DNA from: CAYQZD01 sp964421875
Lineage (GTDB): Bacteria; Electryoneota; Tariuqbacteria; Tariuqbacterales; Tariuqbacteraceae
Length of the DNA stretch: 15,759 nucleotides
Assembly (NCBI GenBank): GCA_964421875.1
Contig: CAYQZD010000085.1
Span: 1-15,759, forward strand
Direction: 5' to 3'
Below the pieces are notes generated by a model. That model was not told where the DNA came from. It was given only the letters and a program-made list of their open reading frames with translations, and did not search any database. Both the position numbers and the translations under genes were made by a program. This document shows positions 6,077 through 12,427 of this stretch, piece after piece. Position 1 is the stretch's first letter, and every line of letters starts with the position of its first letter.

Positions 6077-6982
6077 TTAAAAATTGAACACGAAACCGAC
6101 CAGGGGAATTCCCGGAAATATGGCATCCTCCCCCAGCGGAGTCACCATAGCCAGGTCGATGCTCAGTTTTTCTCCGAAAAAGCGGCATCCGTAGGCGATA
6201 ATCGGCTGTCCCTCGCCGGGCATAATCCAGTTTTCGGTGAGTAGAGCAATCCTCCTTGAAACCCTGGTTTCCCCTCCGAGCATTAACATAGGTTTCCTGG
6301 CGAAGACCGAATTCACAAAACCGTAGCCTAATCCGATGGTAAAACTTGCTTCGCGGGAACCTACAGTGGCAACGCTGTATAGAATTCCCACAGTATTCCC
6401 CTCCTCATCAAACTGCATATTTATCAACAACGCGCCCAGAGCGATATCCACACCTTTGACAAATTCCACTCCGACTTTTGGGGTGAGATAATACATTTGC
6501 TTTGAAAGGTCTATACCCGGAAACAATGAGACACCGCCGCCCAGGGTAATCCTGTCCGTTAAACCGTAATAAACTCCGGGGAAGAAGAGGTAGAAATCCG
6601 AGAAGTAACCTTCCCCTCGTTTCAGCATCCTTCCGGTGGGGGCGAAATAAAGTCGGGTGTCGTTGGGATTGGGAAACCAGTATTTCCCTTTTTTGATTGT
6701 GGCTGCAGGGACTTCCTGAATCGATTTGACAGAGGCGACCTTTACCTTCAGAATCATCGCGCTGTCCCCGAAAGTGATTTCATCCCCGTTAATCTGCAGA
6801 ATCCGTCCGAATATAACCGATCCGTTGTCCAGGGTCAATATTTGTATCACATCCTTGTCGGGAATCCGCAGCAGGCTGTCGCTCTCAGCGCAGTCTCCCG
6901 CAGCGGCTTCACCGGCGGCGAAACAAGCTGAGAATAAACACAGCAGCAGAAGGCGCTCCAGCAGCTTTGAAGAAACCTTCAA
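6077..6982 (-). CDS. Outer-membrane protein with N-terminal Sm-like domain
   Basis: About 301 residues from a TTG start at 6982 whose TTGA overlaps the rlmN stop. This start gives a clean signal peptide (MKVSSKLLERLLLLCLF, ending near AAA-GD). An in-frame ATG at 7033 would give 318 residues with an awkward 28-residue hydrophilic N-terminus and a 55-base overlap, but cannot be excluded. Residues about 45-90 (VIQILTLDNGSVIFGRILQI and following) resemble a small beta-barrel of the Sm/Lsm type. From about 105 to the end the protein looks like an outer-membrane beta-barrel, with many GLGYG-like strands and a terminal Phe (VGFVFNF), the usual signal for Bam-mediated insertion. A cysteine at LFSAC weakly resembles a lipobox. 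The function is unknown. It is cotranscribed with rlmN, although no functional link is obvious. Confidence 0.72.
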   Translation of the reverse strand: MKVSSKLLERLLLLCLFSACFAAGEAAAGDCAESDSLLRIPDKDVIQILTLDNGSVIFGRILQINGDEITFGDSAMILKVKVASVKSIQEVPAATIKKGKYWFPNPNDTRLYFAPTGRMLKRGEGYFSDFYLFFPGVYYGLTDRITLGGGVSLFPGIDLSKQMYYLTPKVGVEFVKGVDIALGALLINMQFDEEGNTVGILYSVATVGSREASFTIGLGYGFVNSVFARKPMLMLGGETRVSRRIALLTENWIMPGEGQPIIAYGCRFFGEKLSIDLAMVTPLGEDAIFPGIPLVGFVFNF

Positions 6983-8085
6983 ATTGAATCTCTTAGTTTT
7001 GACCGCGATTTGTGCGCTTGTTTCTCCAAGCAAAGCTGTCCGCAGGCGGCGACGATATCGACTCCTTGAGACTTGCGCAGTTTCACGGTTAAGCCGGGGC
7101 GTACGCTCAAGTCGATGAATAAATCCACCGCTTCCTTCGAGGGGCGGCTGAAGCTGATGTCTCCGTTCACACCCCCGAATAACTCCCCTCCGCCGGATTC
7201 CACCGGGTTGTACTCTATCAAATTGAGTTTAGCTGTAAAACCTGATAACAGCGCACGGAGCCTTTTAGCGTGAACCTTAGAGTCGTTCACCCCGCCGATG
7301 AGGACATATTCAAAGGTCACGCGGTGCCGGGTGGTCTTTTCGTAACGGCGCAGGGCGGGCAGTAACTCATCCAGAGGATATTTTTCAGCAATGGGCATCA
7401 GTTTCTCTCGGAGTAAGTCGTCCGGGGCGTTGAGGGACACTGCCAATTTCACAGGGAGGCGGTCTTTCGCCATCCTTTCGATAGCGGGGACAATCCCGGC
7501 AGTGGAGAGGGTGATGCGGCGGGAGGAGACGGCGATTCCGTCTCCGTCGGTGAGCAGACTCAGCGCTTTGGCGGTGTTGTCGTAGTTCAACAGAGGCTCC
7601 CCCATTCCCATCAGGACGACGTTGGTGATGCGTTCTTCGGTTTGACCAGCGGCGGTAAGGTATTGTCCTGCGATTTCGCCTGGTGTGAGGTTGCGTCTGA
7701 AACCCATCGCTCCGGTGGCGCAGAACCTGCATCCCAAGGGGCATCCCACCTGTGTTGAAGCGCAGAGCGTCACCCTGCCTGCCTCTTTCATCAGCACCGC
7801 TTCGATGACCGCGCCGTCCGCTAAAGTCAGGCGGAACTTGCGGGTGAATCCCGCCTGGGATTGGCGGATTTCCACGATTCGCGGGGGTTCAACTTTCGCT
7901 ATCGATTTCAGGCGTTGGCGCAGGTTTTGAGCGATGTCGGTCATTCGGTGGAAATCGGTTTGGCGGCGGCGGTAAATCCAGCTGTAGAGCTGTCGGCCGC
8001 GGAAGGATTTTTCACCTAATCTGATGAAGAAATCCTCCAGTTCCCCCCTGGTCATCCCCATTAAGTTTGTTCTATTGTCAGCCAT
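6979..8085 (-). CDS. rlmN: Dual-specificity 23S rRNA/tRNA adenine-C2 methyltransferase RlmN
   Basis: A 368-residue radical SAM enzyme that methylates C2 of A2503 in 23S rRNA and, in characterised bacteria, A37 of some tRNAs, acting in the cytoplasm. The cluster motif GCPLGCRFC gives CxxxCxxC at C115, C119 and C122. The two further catalytic cysteines are present: C108 (seven residues before the motif, as in the E. coli enzyme) and C348 in AACGQL, the methyl-carrying cysteine. VLMGMGEPLLNYDN (157-170) and ITLSTAGIVP (191-200) are also family signatures. Length and N-terminus (NLMGMTRGELEDFF) match the family, supporting the ATG at 8085. A consensus-like promoter ends so close to this ATG that the mRNA is probably leaderless. 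The stop overlaps the next gene's TTG. Confidence 0.97.
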   Translation of the reverse strand: MADNRTNLMGMTRGELEDFFIRLGEKSFRGRQLYSWIYRRRQTDFHRMTDIAQNLRQRLKSIAKVEPPRIVEIRQSQAGFTRKFRLTLADGAVIEAVLMKEAGRVTLCASTQVGCPLGCRFCATGAMGFRRNLTPGEIAGQYLTAAGQTEERITNVVLMGMGEPLLNYDNTAKALSLLTDGDGIAVSSRRITLSTAGIVPAIERMAKDRLPVKLAVSLNAPDDLLREKLMPIAEKYPLDELLPALRRYEKTTRHRVTFEYVLIGGVNDSKVHAKRLRALLSGFTAKLNLIEYNPVESGGGELFGGVNGDISFSRPSKEAVDLFIDLSVRPGLTVKLRKSQGVDIVAACGQLCLEKQAHKSRSKLRDSI

Positions 8086-8090
8086 AGGTT

Positions 8091-8120
8091 ATTATGTTCA
8101 GATAAAGAGGGCAAAGTCAA
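8091..8120 (-). promoter_or_regulatory. Promoter of rlmN, probably giving a leaderless mRNA
   Basis: TTGACT (8115-8120) and CATAAT (8091-8096) are 18 bases apart on the minus strand. The expected start is at 8083-8086, that is at the rlmN ATG itself (8085), and no Shine-Dalgarno sequence precedes that ATG. Confidence 0.5.
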
Positions 8121-8170
8121 TTCAGGTCTGCACCATACCTACTTTTATGTTTTTCCGGCGTTTTCCTGCT

Positions 8171-8197
8171 GTCAGATTCCAGGCAAGCTGGAATGAC
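8171..8197. repeat. REP-like palindrome between rlmN and the MoxR gene
   Basis: ATTCCAG-GCAAG-CTGGAAT (8176-8194), with GTC/GAC extending the stem across a two-base bulge. It belongs with the GTCATTCC...GGAAT family seen at 5822-5975 and 12169-12187. The remainder of 8121-8329 is AT-rich before the MoxR gene; several TATAAT-like hexamers are present but none has a convincing -35 partner. Confidence 0.55.
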
Positions 8198-8329
8198 TGC
8201 AGCGTTAAGATGATTTCAATAGAACAATGATTCGTTGCGGATTGAACTTTGCTTTTTTAAGGCTTTTTTGTTATTATATTAAGATATAATTATATTCACA
8301 ATCAATCAAATTAATCCATACGAAATTCC

Positions 8330-9322
8330 TTGCAAGAATTAAAGACCGACGACATCGAGCGCATCCGCCGCCTGCGGGAGGCGCGCGACCGTATCAAGGG
8401 TGAAATCGCTAAGGTAATCGTGGGGCAGAGCGGGGTCATCGACCAGCTTTTAACCGCTTTGCTTTCCCGCGGGCACTGTTTGCTCATCGGCGTTCCCGGC
8501 TTGGCGAAGACGCTGCTGATTTCCACGCTGGCGAAAGCCTTAGACCTGAAATTTTCCCGCATCCAGTTCACCCCGGACCTGATGCCTTCGGACATCACCG
8601 GCACAGACCTTATCCAGGAGGATCCGGATACGGGCGCCAAGGTGTTCAAGTTTTTCCAGGGTCCGGTGTTCGCTAACATAGTGCTGGCGGATGAAATCAA
8701 CCGCACACCGCCTAAAACCCAGTCGGCGCTGCTACAGGCGATGCAGGAGCACGAGGTTTCCGCCGGGGGGACTACCTATACGCTGGCGGAACCCTTTTTC
8801 GTGCTCGCCACTCAGAATCCCATCGAGCAGGAGGGGACATACCCTCTACCGGAGGCACAGCTCGACCGCTTTATGTTCAACCTCTGGGTGAATTACCCTG
8901 ATGAAGAGGAGGAGCGGGAGATTGTCCGCACTACGACTTCTCACTATCGAGCGGAGGTGGGTAAAATCCTTGATTCGGCGGAAATCATCGCTTTACAGGA
9001 TTTGATTCGTTCGGTTCCGGTGGCTGAAGGGGTCATCGATTACGCGGTTCAATTAGCGCGCAGAACCCGGCCTAATCTGGACGGCGCGCCGGACTATGTT
9101 AAGCAGTATATCAGTTGGGGCGCGGGTCCCCGGGCTTCACAGTATCTAATCCTGGGGGCAAAGACCCGCGCGGCATTGGAGGGGCGGGCTACGCCGGAGG
9201 AGGCTGACATTCGCGCAGTGATCCATCCCGTGCTGCGGCACCGGCTGGTGACATCCTTCGCGGCCGAGGCTGACGGGGTCGCCGCGGATGAAATAATCAA
9301 CCGGATTCTGGAGGAGAAGTAG
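8330..9322 (+). CDS. MoxR-family AAA+ ATPase
   Basis: A 330-residue AAA+ ATPase of the MoxR family, chaperone-like ATPases usually working with DUF58 and von Willebrand A proteins on envelope or cofactor-dependent targets. Motifs: Walker A GVPGLAKT (54-61), Walker B IVLADE (117-122) followed by the MoxR signature INRTPPKTQSALLQAMQE, sensor 1 ATQNP (160-164), an arginine-finger candidate in EAQLDRF (R180) and sensor 2 GPRAS (R268). Length and the start of the domain (IVGQ) are normal. The start codon is probably TTG at 8330: an in-frame TAA lies at 8312-8314, no ATG or GTG lies between, and the next ATG falls after Walker A. No good ribosome binding site is visible. Its usual DUF58 partner lies 1.8 kb downstream, separated by a secreted-protein gene and repeats. 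Confidence 0.95.
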   Translation: MQELKTDDIERIRRLREARDRIKGEIAKVIVGQSGVIDQLLTALLSRGHCLLIGVPGLAKTLLISTLAKALDLKFSRIQFTPDLMPSDITGTDLIQEDPDTGAKVFKFFQGPVFANIVLADEINRTPPKTQSALLQAMQEHEVSAGGTTYTLAEPFFVLATQNPIEQEGTYPLPEAQLDRFMFNLWVNYPDEEEEREIVRTTTSHYRAEVGKILDSAEIIALQDLIRSVPVAEGVIDYAVQLARRTRPNLDGAPDYVKQYISWGAGPRASQYLILGAKTRAALEGRATPEEADIRAVIHPVLRHRLVTSFAAEADGVAADEIINRILEEK

Positions 9323-9355
9323 TAGATTAATCTCTAACAATGTAAGGAGATGATG

Positions 9356-10609
9356 ATGAAGTCTCTATTATCCATCACTTTCACTATCGCGGCGCTGCTC
9401 TTATTGATTTCAAATCCTGTATTCGCTCAGACAGCGCAAAGCGGGAATTTCACCGTAGATTTGTCCGCTGTTGAAGCCGGACAGAACAAACCGGTAATCA
9501 ACAGCATCGATGAAGAATTGCTACAGAATCCTGGTTTCGAAACCGGTAGTATGACACCCTGGTATCATGACGGTTCCTGGATGGTCATCGACTCGGGGAT
9601 GCACACCGGGAGTTATTGCGCTTACGATGTGGGCAATCACTGGATTCGGCAGGACATCACCGCCACCCCTCAGTCGGACATTATTTCCGCTTCGTTGTGG
9701 ATGCGGCAGCCGGAGCAGGCGATTTCCGCCATTTGGATATACTACTCTAATATGGGTTACAGCTCAGACTTGCTGTTTATCAACACATCCAGTTGGCTGC
9801 AATACGATATCACTTCCTTCATCAATACCGGGGGTATTATGACGGGGATTCAAATCTGGGGTTATTCCGGGGGAGGCCCGGACCCTGACCAGACTTTTAT
9901 CGACGACATTTCGATTCAGACCGCCTACTCTCCGGAACTTGTTGTCACTTTGACTCCGATAAATCCTCCGATAATCGTTCCTTCCGGGGGCGGGACCTTC
10001 GATTTTACCGCGCAGGTCGAGAACACTACCACCGGCGCTCTCACCTTCGACGCCTGGATAGAGGCGATTCTACCCAATGGGGCAGTTTACGGTCCCATTA
10101 TTCTGCGCACCGGGCTGAATCTGCCGGGAAGCGGGGTTATTTTGCGCCAGCTCGGTCAATATGTGCCTGGCGGGGCTCCTGCGGGGAACTACTATTACGC
10201 GGGCCGGGCGGGAACCTATCCCTCCACTATCGTATTCTCTGATTCCTTCGCTTTCAGCAAACTGCTGGATGATTTCAGCGGTCCGGGACACAGCGGGTGC
10301 TGGAGGCTCGAGGGCTGGGATGACGAAACGGCGACGCTGAATCCTGCTGAATTCGGTGTGATGTCCGTCTATCCCAATCCCTTCAATCCGGAGACAGTTG
10401 CGAGATTCGAGCTTCGAGATGCGAGTCAAATAAGACTAACGATTTACGACATCGCCGGTCGTGAGGTTGCGGTTCTCGCCGATGGCTGGCATCCCGCCGG
10501 GACACATCAAGTGGTTTGGGACGCTTCGGCGATGGCGAGCGGAGTCTATTTCGCGCGGCTGCAGGCGGGGGCTAATTCACGGACGGCAAAACTGCTGCTG
10601 ATGAAATAG
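9356..10609 (+). CDS. Secreted protein with type IX (Por) C-terminal sorting domain
   Basis: Three ATGs stand in a row at 9350, 9353 and 9356. AAGGAG (9344-9349) touches the first and is correctly spaced only from the third, so 9356 is preferred (417 residues). Residue numbers here count from the first ATG. A Sec signal peptide ends PVFA-Q at about 26. Residues about 57-190 (NPGFETGSMTPWY onward) resemble a jelly-roll, carbohydrate-binding or galactose-binding-like module. Residues about 197-300 resemble an Ig-like domain (TLTPINPPIIVPSGGGTFDF). Residues about 335-419 form a type A sorting domain: YPNPFNPETV, IYDIAGREV, GVYFARLQAG and a final KLLLMK. Such tails direct export across the outer membrane by the type IX system and are then removed or used for anchoring. 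No catalytic motif was seen. It follows the MoxR gene by 33 bases, so it may share its transcript. An adhesive or glycan-binding role is an inference. Confidence 0.9.
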   Translation: MKSLLSITFTIAALLLLISNPVFAQTAQSGNFTVDLSAVEAGQNKPVINSIDEELLQNPGFETGSMTPWYHDGSWMVIDSGMHTGSYCAYDVGNHWIRQDITATPQSDIISASLWMRQPEQAISAIWIYYSNMGYSSDLLFINTSSWLQYDITSFINTGGIMTGIQIWGYSGGGPDPDQTFIDDISIQTAYSPELVVTLTPINPPIIVPSGGGTFDFTAQVENTTTGALTFDAWIEAILPNGAVYGPIILRTGLNLPGSGVILRQLGQYVPGGAPAGNYYYAGRAGTYPSTIVFSDSFAFSKLLDDFSGPGHSGCWRLEGWDDETATLNPAEFGVMSVYPNPFNPETVARFELRDASQIRLTIYDIAGREVAVLADGWHPAGTHQVVWDASAMASGVYFARLQAGANSRTAKLLLMK

Positions 10610-10623
10610 GGATTTACGGGGGC

Positions 10624-10635
10624 GGAGGGGTATAC
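10624..10635. repeat. 12-bp target-site duplication, left copy
   Basis: GGAGGGGTATAC directly abuts the left terminal inverted repeat of the element at 10636-10931. An identical copy in the same orientation abuts the right end at 10932-10943. Confidence 0.7.
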
Positions 10636-10931
10636 AGTGCTGTCCCGGGAAATTTCATAACTCAAGATATTGTTGAAACCTAGGGGAATCCAATAGGTTT
10701 TCCAGACTTTATTACCCGCTGTTTTACACTGTAAAATGGGAATAATGTATTCTTAATTAATGAAAAATCCCCCTTAATCCCCCTTTTCCAAAGGGGGAAA
10801 AACCGCTCATCTCTAACTTGTGACAGATTCTCTTGCCTTGTTCCCCCCTTTTTTAAAGGGGGGTAGGGGGGATTATTAATAAGTATCATAAATACAATTG
10901 TTTAGTCTAAAGATTTTTTCGGGACAGCATT
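10636..10931. mobile_element. 296-bp non-coding mobile element (MITE-like)
   Basis: The ends AGTGCTGTCCCG (10636-10647) and, read on the other strand, AATGCTGTCCCG (10920-10931) form a 12-bp terminal inverted repeat with one mismatch. Both ends are flanked by the same 12-bp direct repeat. Inside are a perfect palindrome TTTTACA-C-TGTAAAA (10722-10736) and a pair of 34-base C/G-tract inverted arms. No credible gene is present; a 69-codon open frame crosses the C/G tracts and is not coding-like. It is probably a deletion derivative moved by a transposase elsewhere. A 12-bp duplication is in the range known for IS4-type elements, but the family cannot be assigned. Confidence 0.65.
10766..10874. 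repeat. C/G-tract inverted repeat inside the mobile element
   Basis: The left arm (10766-10799, starting AATCCCCC, ending GGGGGAA) and the right arm (10841-10874, starting TTCCCCCC, ending GGGGGGATT) are inverted, imperfect copies around a 41-base spacer. Each arm is also internally self-complementary (CCCCC...GGGGG). This motif recurs between genes in many bacterial genomes and may itself be a nested repeat unit. Confidence 0.6.
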
Positions 10932-10943
10932 GGAGGGGTATAC
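10932..10943. repeat. 12-bp target-site duplication, right copy
   Basis: GGAGGGGTATAC, identical to 10624-10635, immediately after the right end of the element. Confidence 0.7.
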
Positions 10944-10973
10944 GCGCCTAAATTAGCATATTCATATGTTTTT

Positions 10974-11040
10974 GTAAGGGCGAAGCATTTTTACAAATGC
11001 TTGATATTATTATTTATACACAAAAATGCTTCGCCCCTAC
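10974..11040. repeat. Dispersed inverted repeat GTAGGGGCGAAGCATTTTT
   Basis: GTAAGGGCGAAGCATTTTT (10974-10992) pairs with AAAAATGCTTCGCCCCTAC (11022-11040) with one mismatch over 19 bases. The loop is about 29 bases and contains a further ACAAATGCTT copy. This GGGCGAAGCATT palindrome is a common intergenic repeat type. It ends 48 bases before the DUF58 gene. Confidence 0.6.
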
Positions 11041-11088
11041 ATAGGAAATTTTTTTCTTAGATGCCAAAGCTAATGACGCTTATATAAT

Positions 11089-11982
11089 ATGAACCGGCAA
11101 CACACATTTCTCACGGCGGAGGCGGTTTCGCGTTTGAAGAATATGCAGCTTCGAGCGCGGCTGGTAGTGGAAGGCTTCATCGCCGGGCTGCACAAGAGTC
11201 CTTACCACGGTTTTTCGGTTGAATTCGCGGAGCACCGGCCCTATTTCCCCGGCGACCCCTTGAAGAATGTGGATTGGCGGGTTTACGGTAAGACCGACAA
11301 GTTTTTTGTGAAGCAGTTCGAGGAGGAGACCAACCTCAAGGCTTATATCCTGCTTGATGTCAGCGGTTCGATGGGGTACGCCTCGAACGGGATTTCCAAG
11401 CTGGTTTACGGCTCCTACCTGGCAGCGGCGCTGACCTATCTATTGCTGAAACAGCGTGACGCGGTGGGATTGATTACCTTCGACCGAGGCCTTAAGGACT
11501 ATATCGCTCCCCGCTCCATTCAGGGGTATCTCTCGCGCATTCTGTCAGTTCTGGAAAAGCTCACTCCGGGCGGGGAAACCGACATCGCCCCCACCCTGCA
11601 CCTAATGGCTGAGCGCATCAAACGGCGGGGGCTGGTCATCGTCATCTCCGACCTGCTGGACGATGAGGAGGGGATAATAGGGGGATTGAAGCATTTCCGC
11701 CACGACGGGCATGAAGCGCTGGTATTCCACCTGCTCGACCCTCAGGAGAAAGCCTTCGCTTTCGGGGGTAATGTCCGCTTCAAAGATATGGAGACCGGGG
11801 AGAAAATACCCGCCTCGCCTGAGCATCTCCGCGACGACTACCGCCTTGAATTCAAGCGATACTTGAACTTTATCGAGTCTGGCTGCCGCGACCACCGCAT
11901 CGATTACGCCTTATTCGACACCGATGAGCCTTTCGACACCGCGCTCTCGAAATATTTGAACAAGCGGCTAAGGCTGCGGTGA
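11089..11982 (+). CDS. DUF58 domain protein with von Willebrand A-like fold
   Basis: A 297-residue soluble protein of the DUF58 family, the regular partner of MoxR ATPases. The DUF58 core is clear: GLHKSPYHGFSVEFAEHRPY (33-52), then PGDPLKNVDWRVYGKTDKFF (54-73) and VKQFEEE (74-80). A vWA-type metal site follows: DVSGSM (90-95, the DxSxS motif), Thr 164 in GGETDI, and SDLLDD (187-192). No membrane segment is seen, unlike longer DUF58 proteins. The ATG at 11089 aligns with where the family begins; no Shine-Dalgarno sequence is visible, and TATAAT (11083-11088) abuts the ATG without a -35 box. It presumably functions with the MoxR ATPase at 8330-9322 although the genes are not adjacent. The targets of this pair are generally unknown. 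Confidence 0.93.
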   Translation: MNRQHTFLTAEAVSRLKNMQLRARLVVEGFIAGLHKSPYHGFSVEFAEHRPYFPGDPLKNVDWRVYGKTDKFFVKQFEEETNLKAYILLDVSGSMGYASNGISKLVYGSYLAAALTYLLLKQRDAVGLITFDRGLKDYIAPRSIQGYLSRILSVLEKLTPGGETDIAPTLHLMAERIKRRGLVIVISDLLDDEEGIIGGLKHFRHDGHEALVFHLLDPQEKAFAFGGNVRFKDMETGEKIPASPEHLRDDYRLEFKRYLNFIESGCRDHRIDYALFDTDEPFDTALSKYLNKRLRLR

Positions 11983-12118
11983 GGTTGAACGAATCGTAAA
12001 CGGTAAATGGGAAGGTATGGCGCAAAGTGCGGGGAGTCTGCAGGACATAGATATTTATAAAACAGGATTAACAGAATTTACATAATTTAGTCTAATAATA
12101 ATCTCTGGTAACAGTTTA

Positions 12119-12126
12119 TTTTTCTG
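12119..12126. repeat. 8-bp target-site duplication, left copy
   Basis: TTTTTCTG abuts the left end of the element at 12127-12262; the identical right copy is at 12263-12270. From 11983 to 12118 there is only AT-rich sequence with no recognisable gene. Confidence 0.6.
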
Positions 12127-12262
12127 GTGACACTTTACTAAAATGAAGTCCGCTATAACACTGCTGTCATTCCGGCGCAGCCGGAATCCTTTCGGAAAAG
12201 AATGATTCTGGCTTGCTTCGCAGCCAGAATGATGAATACGATTCATATCAGTAAAGTGATAC
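12127..12262. mobile_element. 136-bp miniature element with 8-bp target duplication
   Basis: The terminal inverted repeats match at 17 of 21 positions: the left end starts GTGACACTTTACT and the right end, read on the other strand, starts GTATCACTTTACT. Direct repeats TTTTTCTG flank both ends. The interior holds two palindromes, ATTCCGGC-GCA-GCCGGAAT (12169-12187) and ATTCTGGC/GCCAGAAT (12205-12230). The minus-strand open frame that crosses it follows these palindromes and is not a gene. Confidence 0.6.
12169..12187. repeat. REP-like palindrome
   Basis: ATTCCGGC-GCA-GCCGGAAT with GTC in front and CC behind. It shares 13 of 14 bases with 5819-5832 (GTCATTCCTGCGCA there, GTCATTCCGGCGCA here), tying the repeats at 5.8 kb, 8.2 kb and here into one family. 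Confidence 0.6.
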
Positions 12263-12270
12263 TTTTTCTG
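12263..12270. repeat. 8-bp target-site duplication, right copy
   Basis: TTTTTCTG, identical to 12119-12126, immediately after the right end of the 136-bp element. Confidence 0.6.
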
Positions 12271-12310
12271 AAGTTGATATTTACAAGTATTTGATTATTA
12301 ATAAAAAAGA

Positions 12311-12339
12311 TTCACAGCAGATTAAGCAGATTGTATAAT
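12311..12339 (+). promoter_or_regulatory. Promoter of the superoxide dismutase gene
   Basis: TTCACA (12311-12316) and TATAAT (12334-12339) are separated by 17 bases, one mismatch from consensus overall. Transcription would start near 12346, giving a leader of about 78 bases to the ATG at 12424. Confidence 0.6.
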
Positions 12340-12370
12340 TCTATGTTTTGTGTATCAAGAATATAGCATT

Positions 12371-12427
12371 ATGAAAACAGACGCAACTTCAGATAAGGTA
12401 TTGATACTATCACAGGAGGGAAAATGA
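12371..12427 (+). other. Possible upstream ORF coupled to the dismutase gene
   Basis: An 18-codon frame (MKTDATSDKVLILSQEGK) lies inside the predicted 5' leader, and its TGA overlaps the dismutase ATG as ATGA. Its own ribosome binding site is weak. It may be a chance frame, but its position would allow translational coupling. Confidence 0.2.

Noticed and set aside
5922..6188. Minus-strand frame of 88 codons
   Set aside because: It is made of repeat sequence (CHSRESGSPV is the translation of the palindrome) and the end of the outer-membrane protein gene in another frame.
10680..10889. Minus-strand frame of 69 codons inside the 296-bp element
   Set aside because: Its product (NPPYPPLKKGG, FPLWKRGIKGDF) is the typical translation of C/G-tract intergenic repeats, not a protein.
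11083..11088. TATAAT directly before the DUF58 start as a promoter
   Set aside because: No -35 box at a workable distance, and the start of transcription would fall inside the gene.
12055..12246. Minus-strand frame of 63 codons
   Set aside because: It follows the palindromes of the 136-bp miniature element; no start signal and no protein-like composition.
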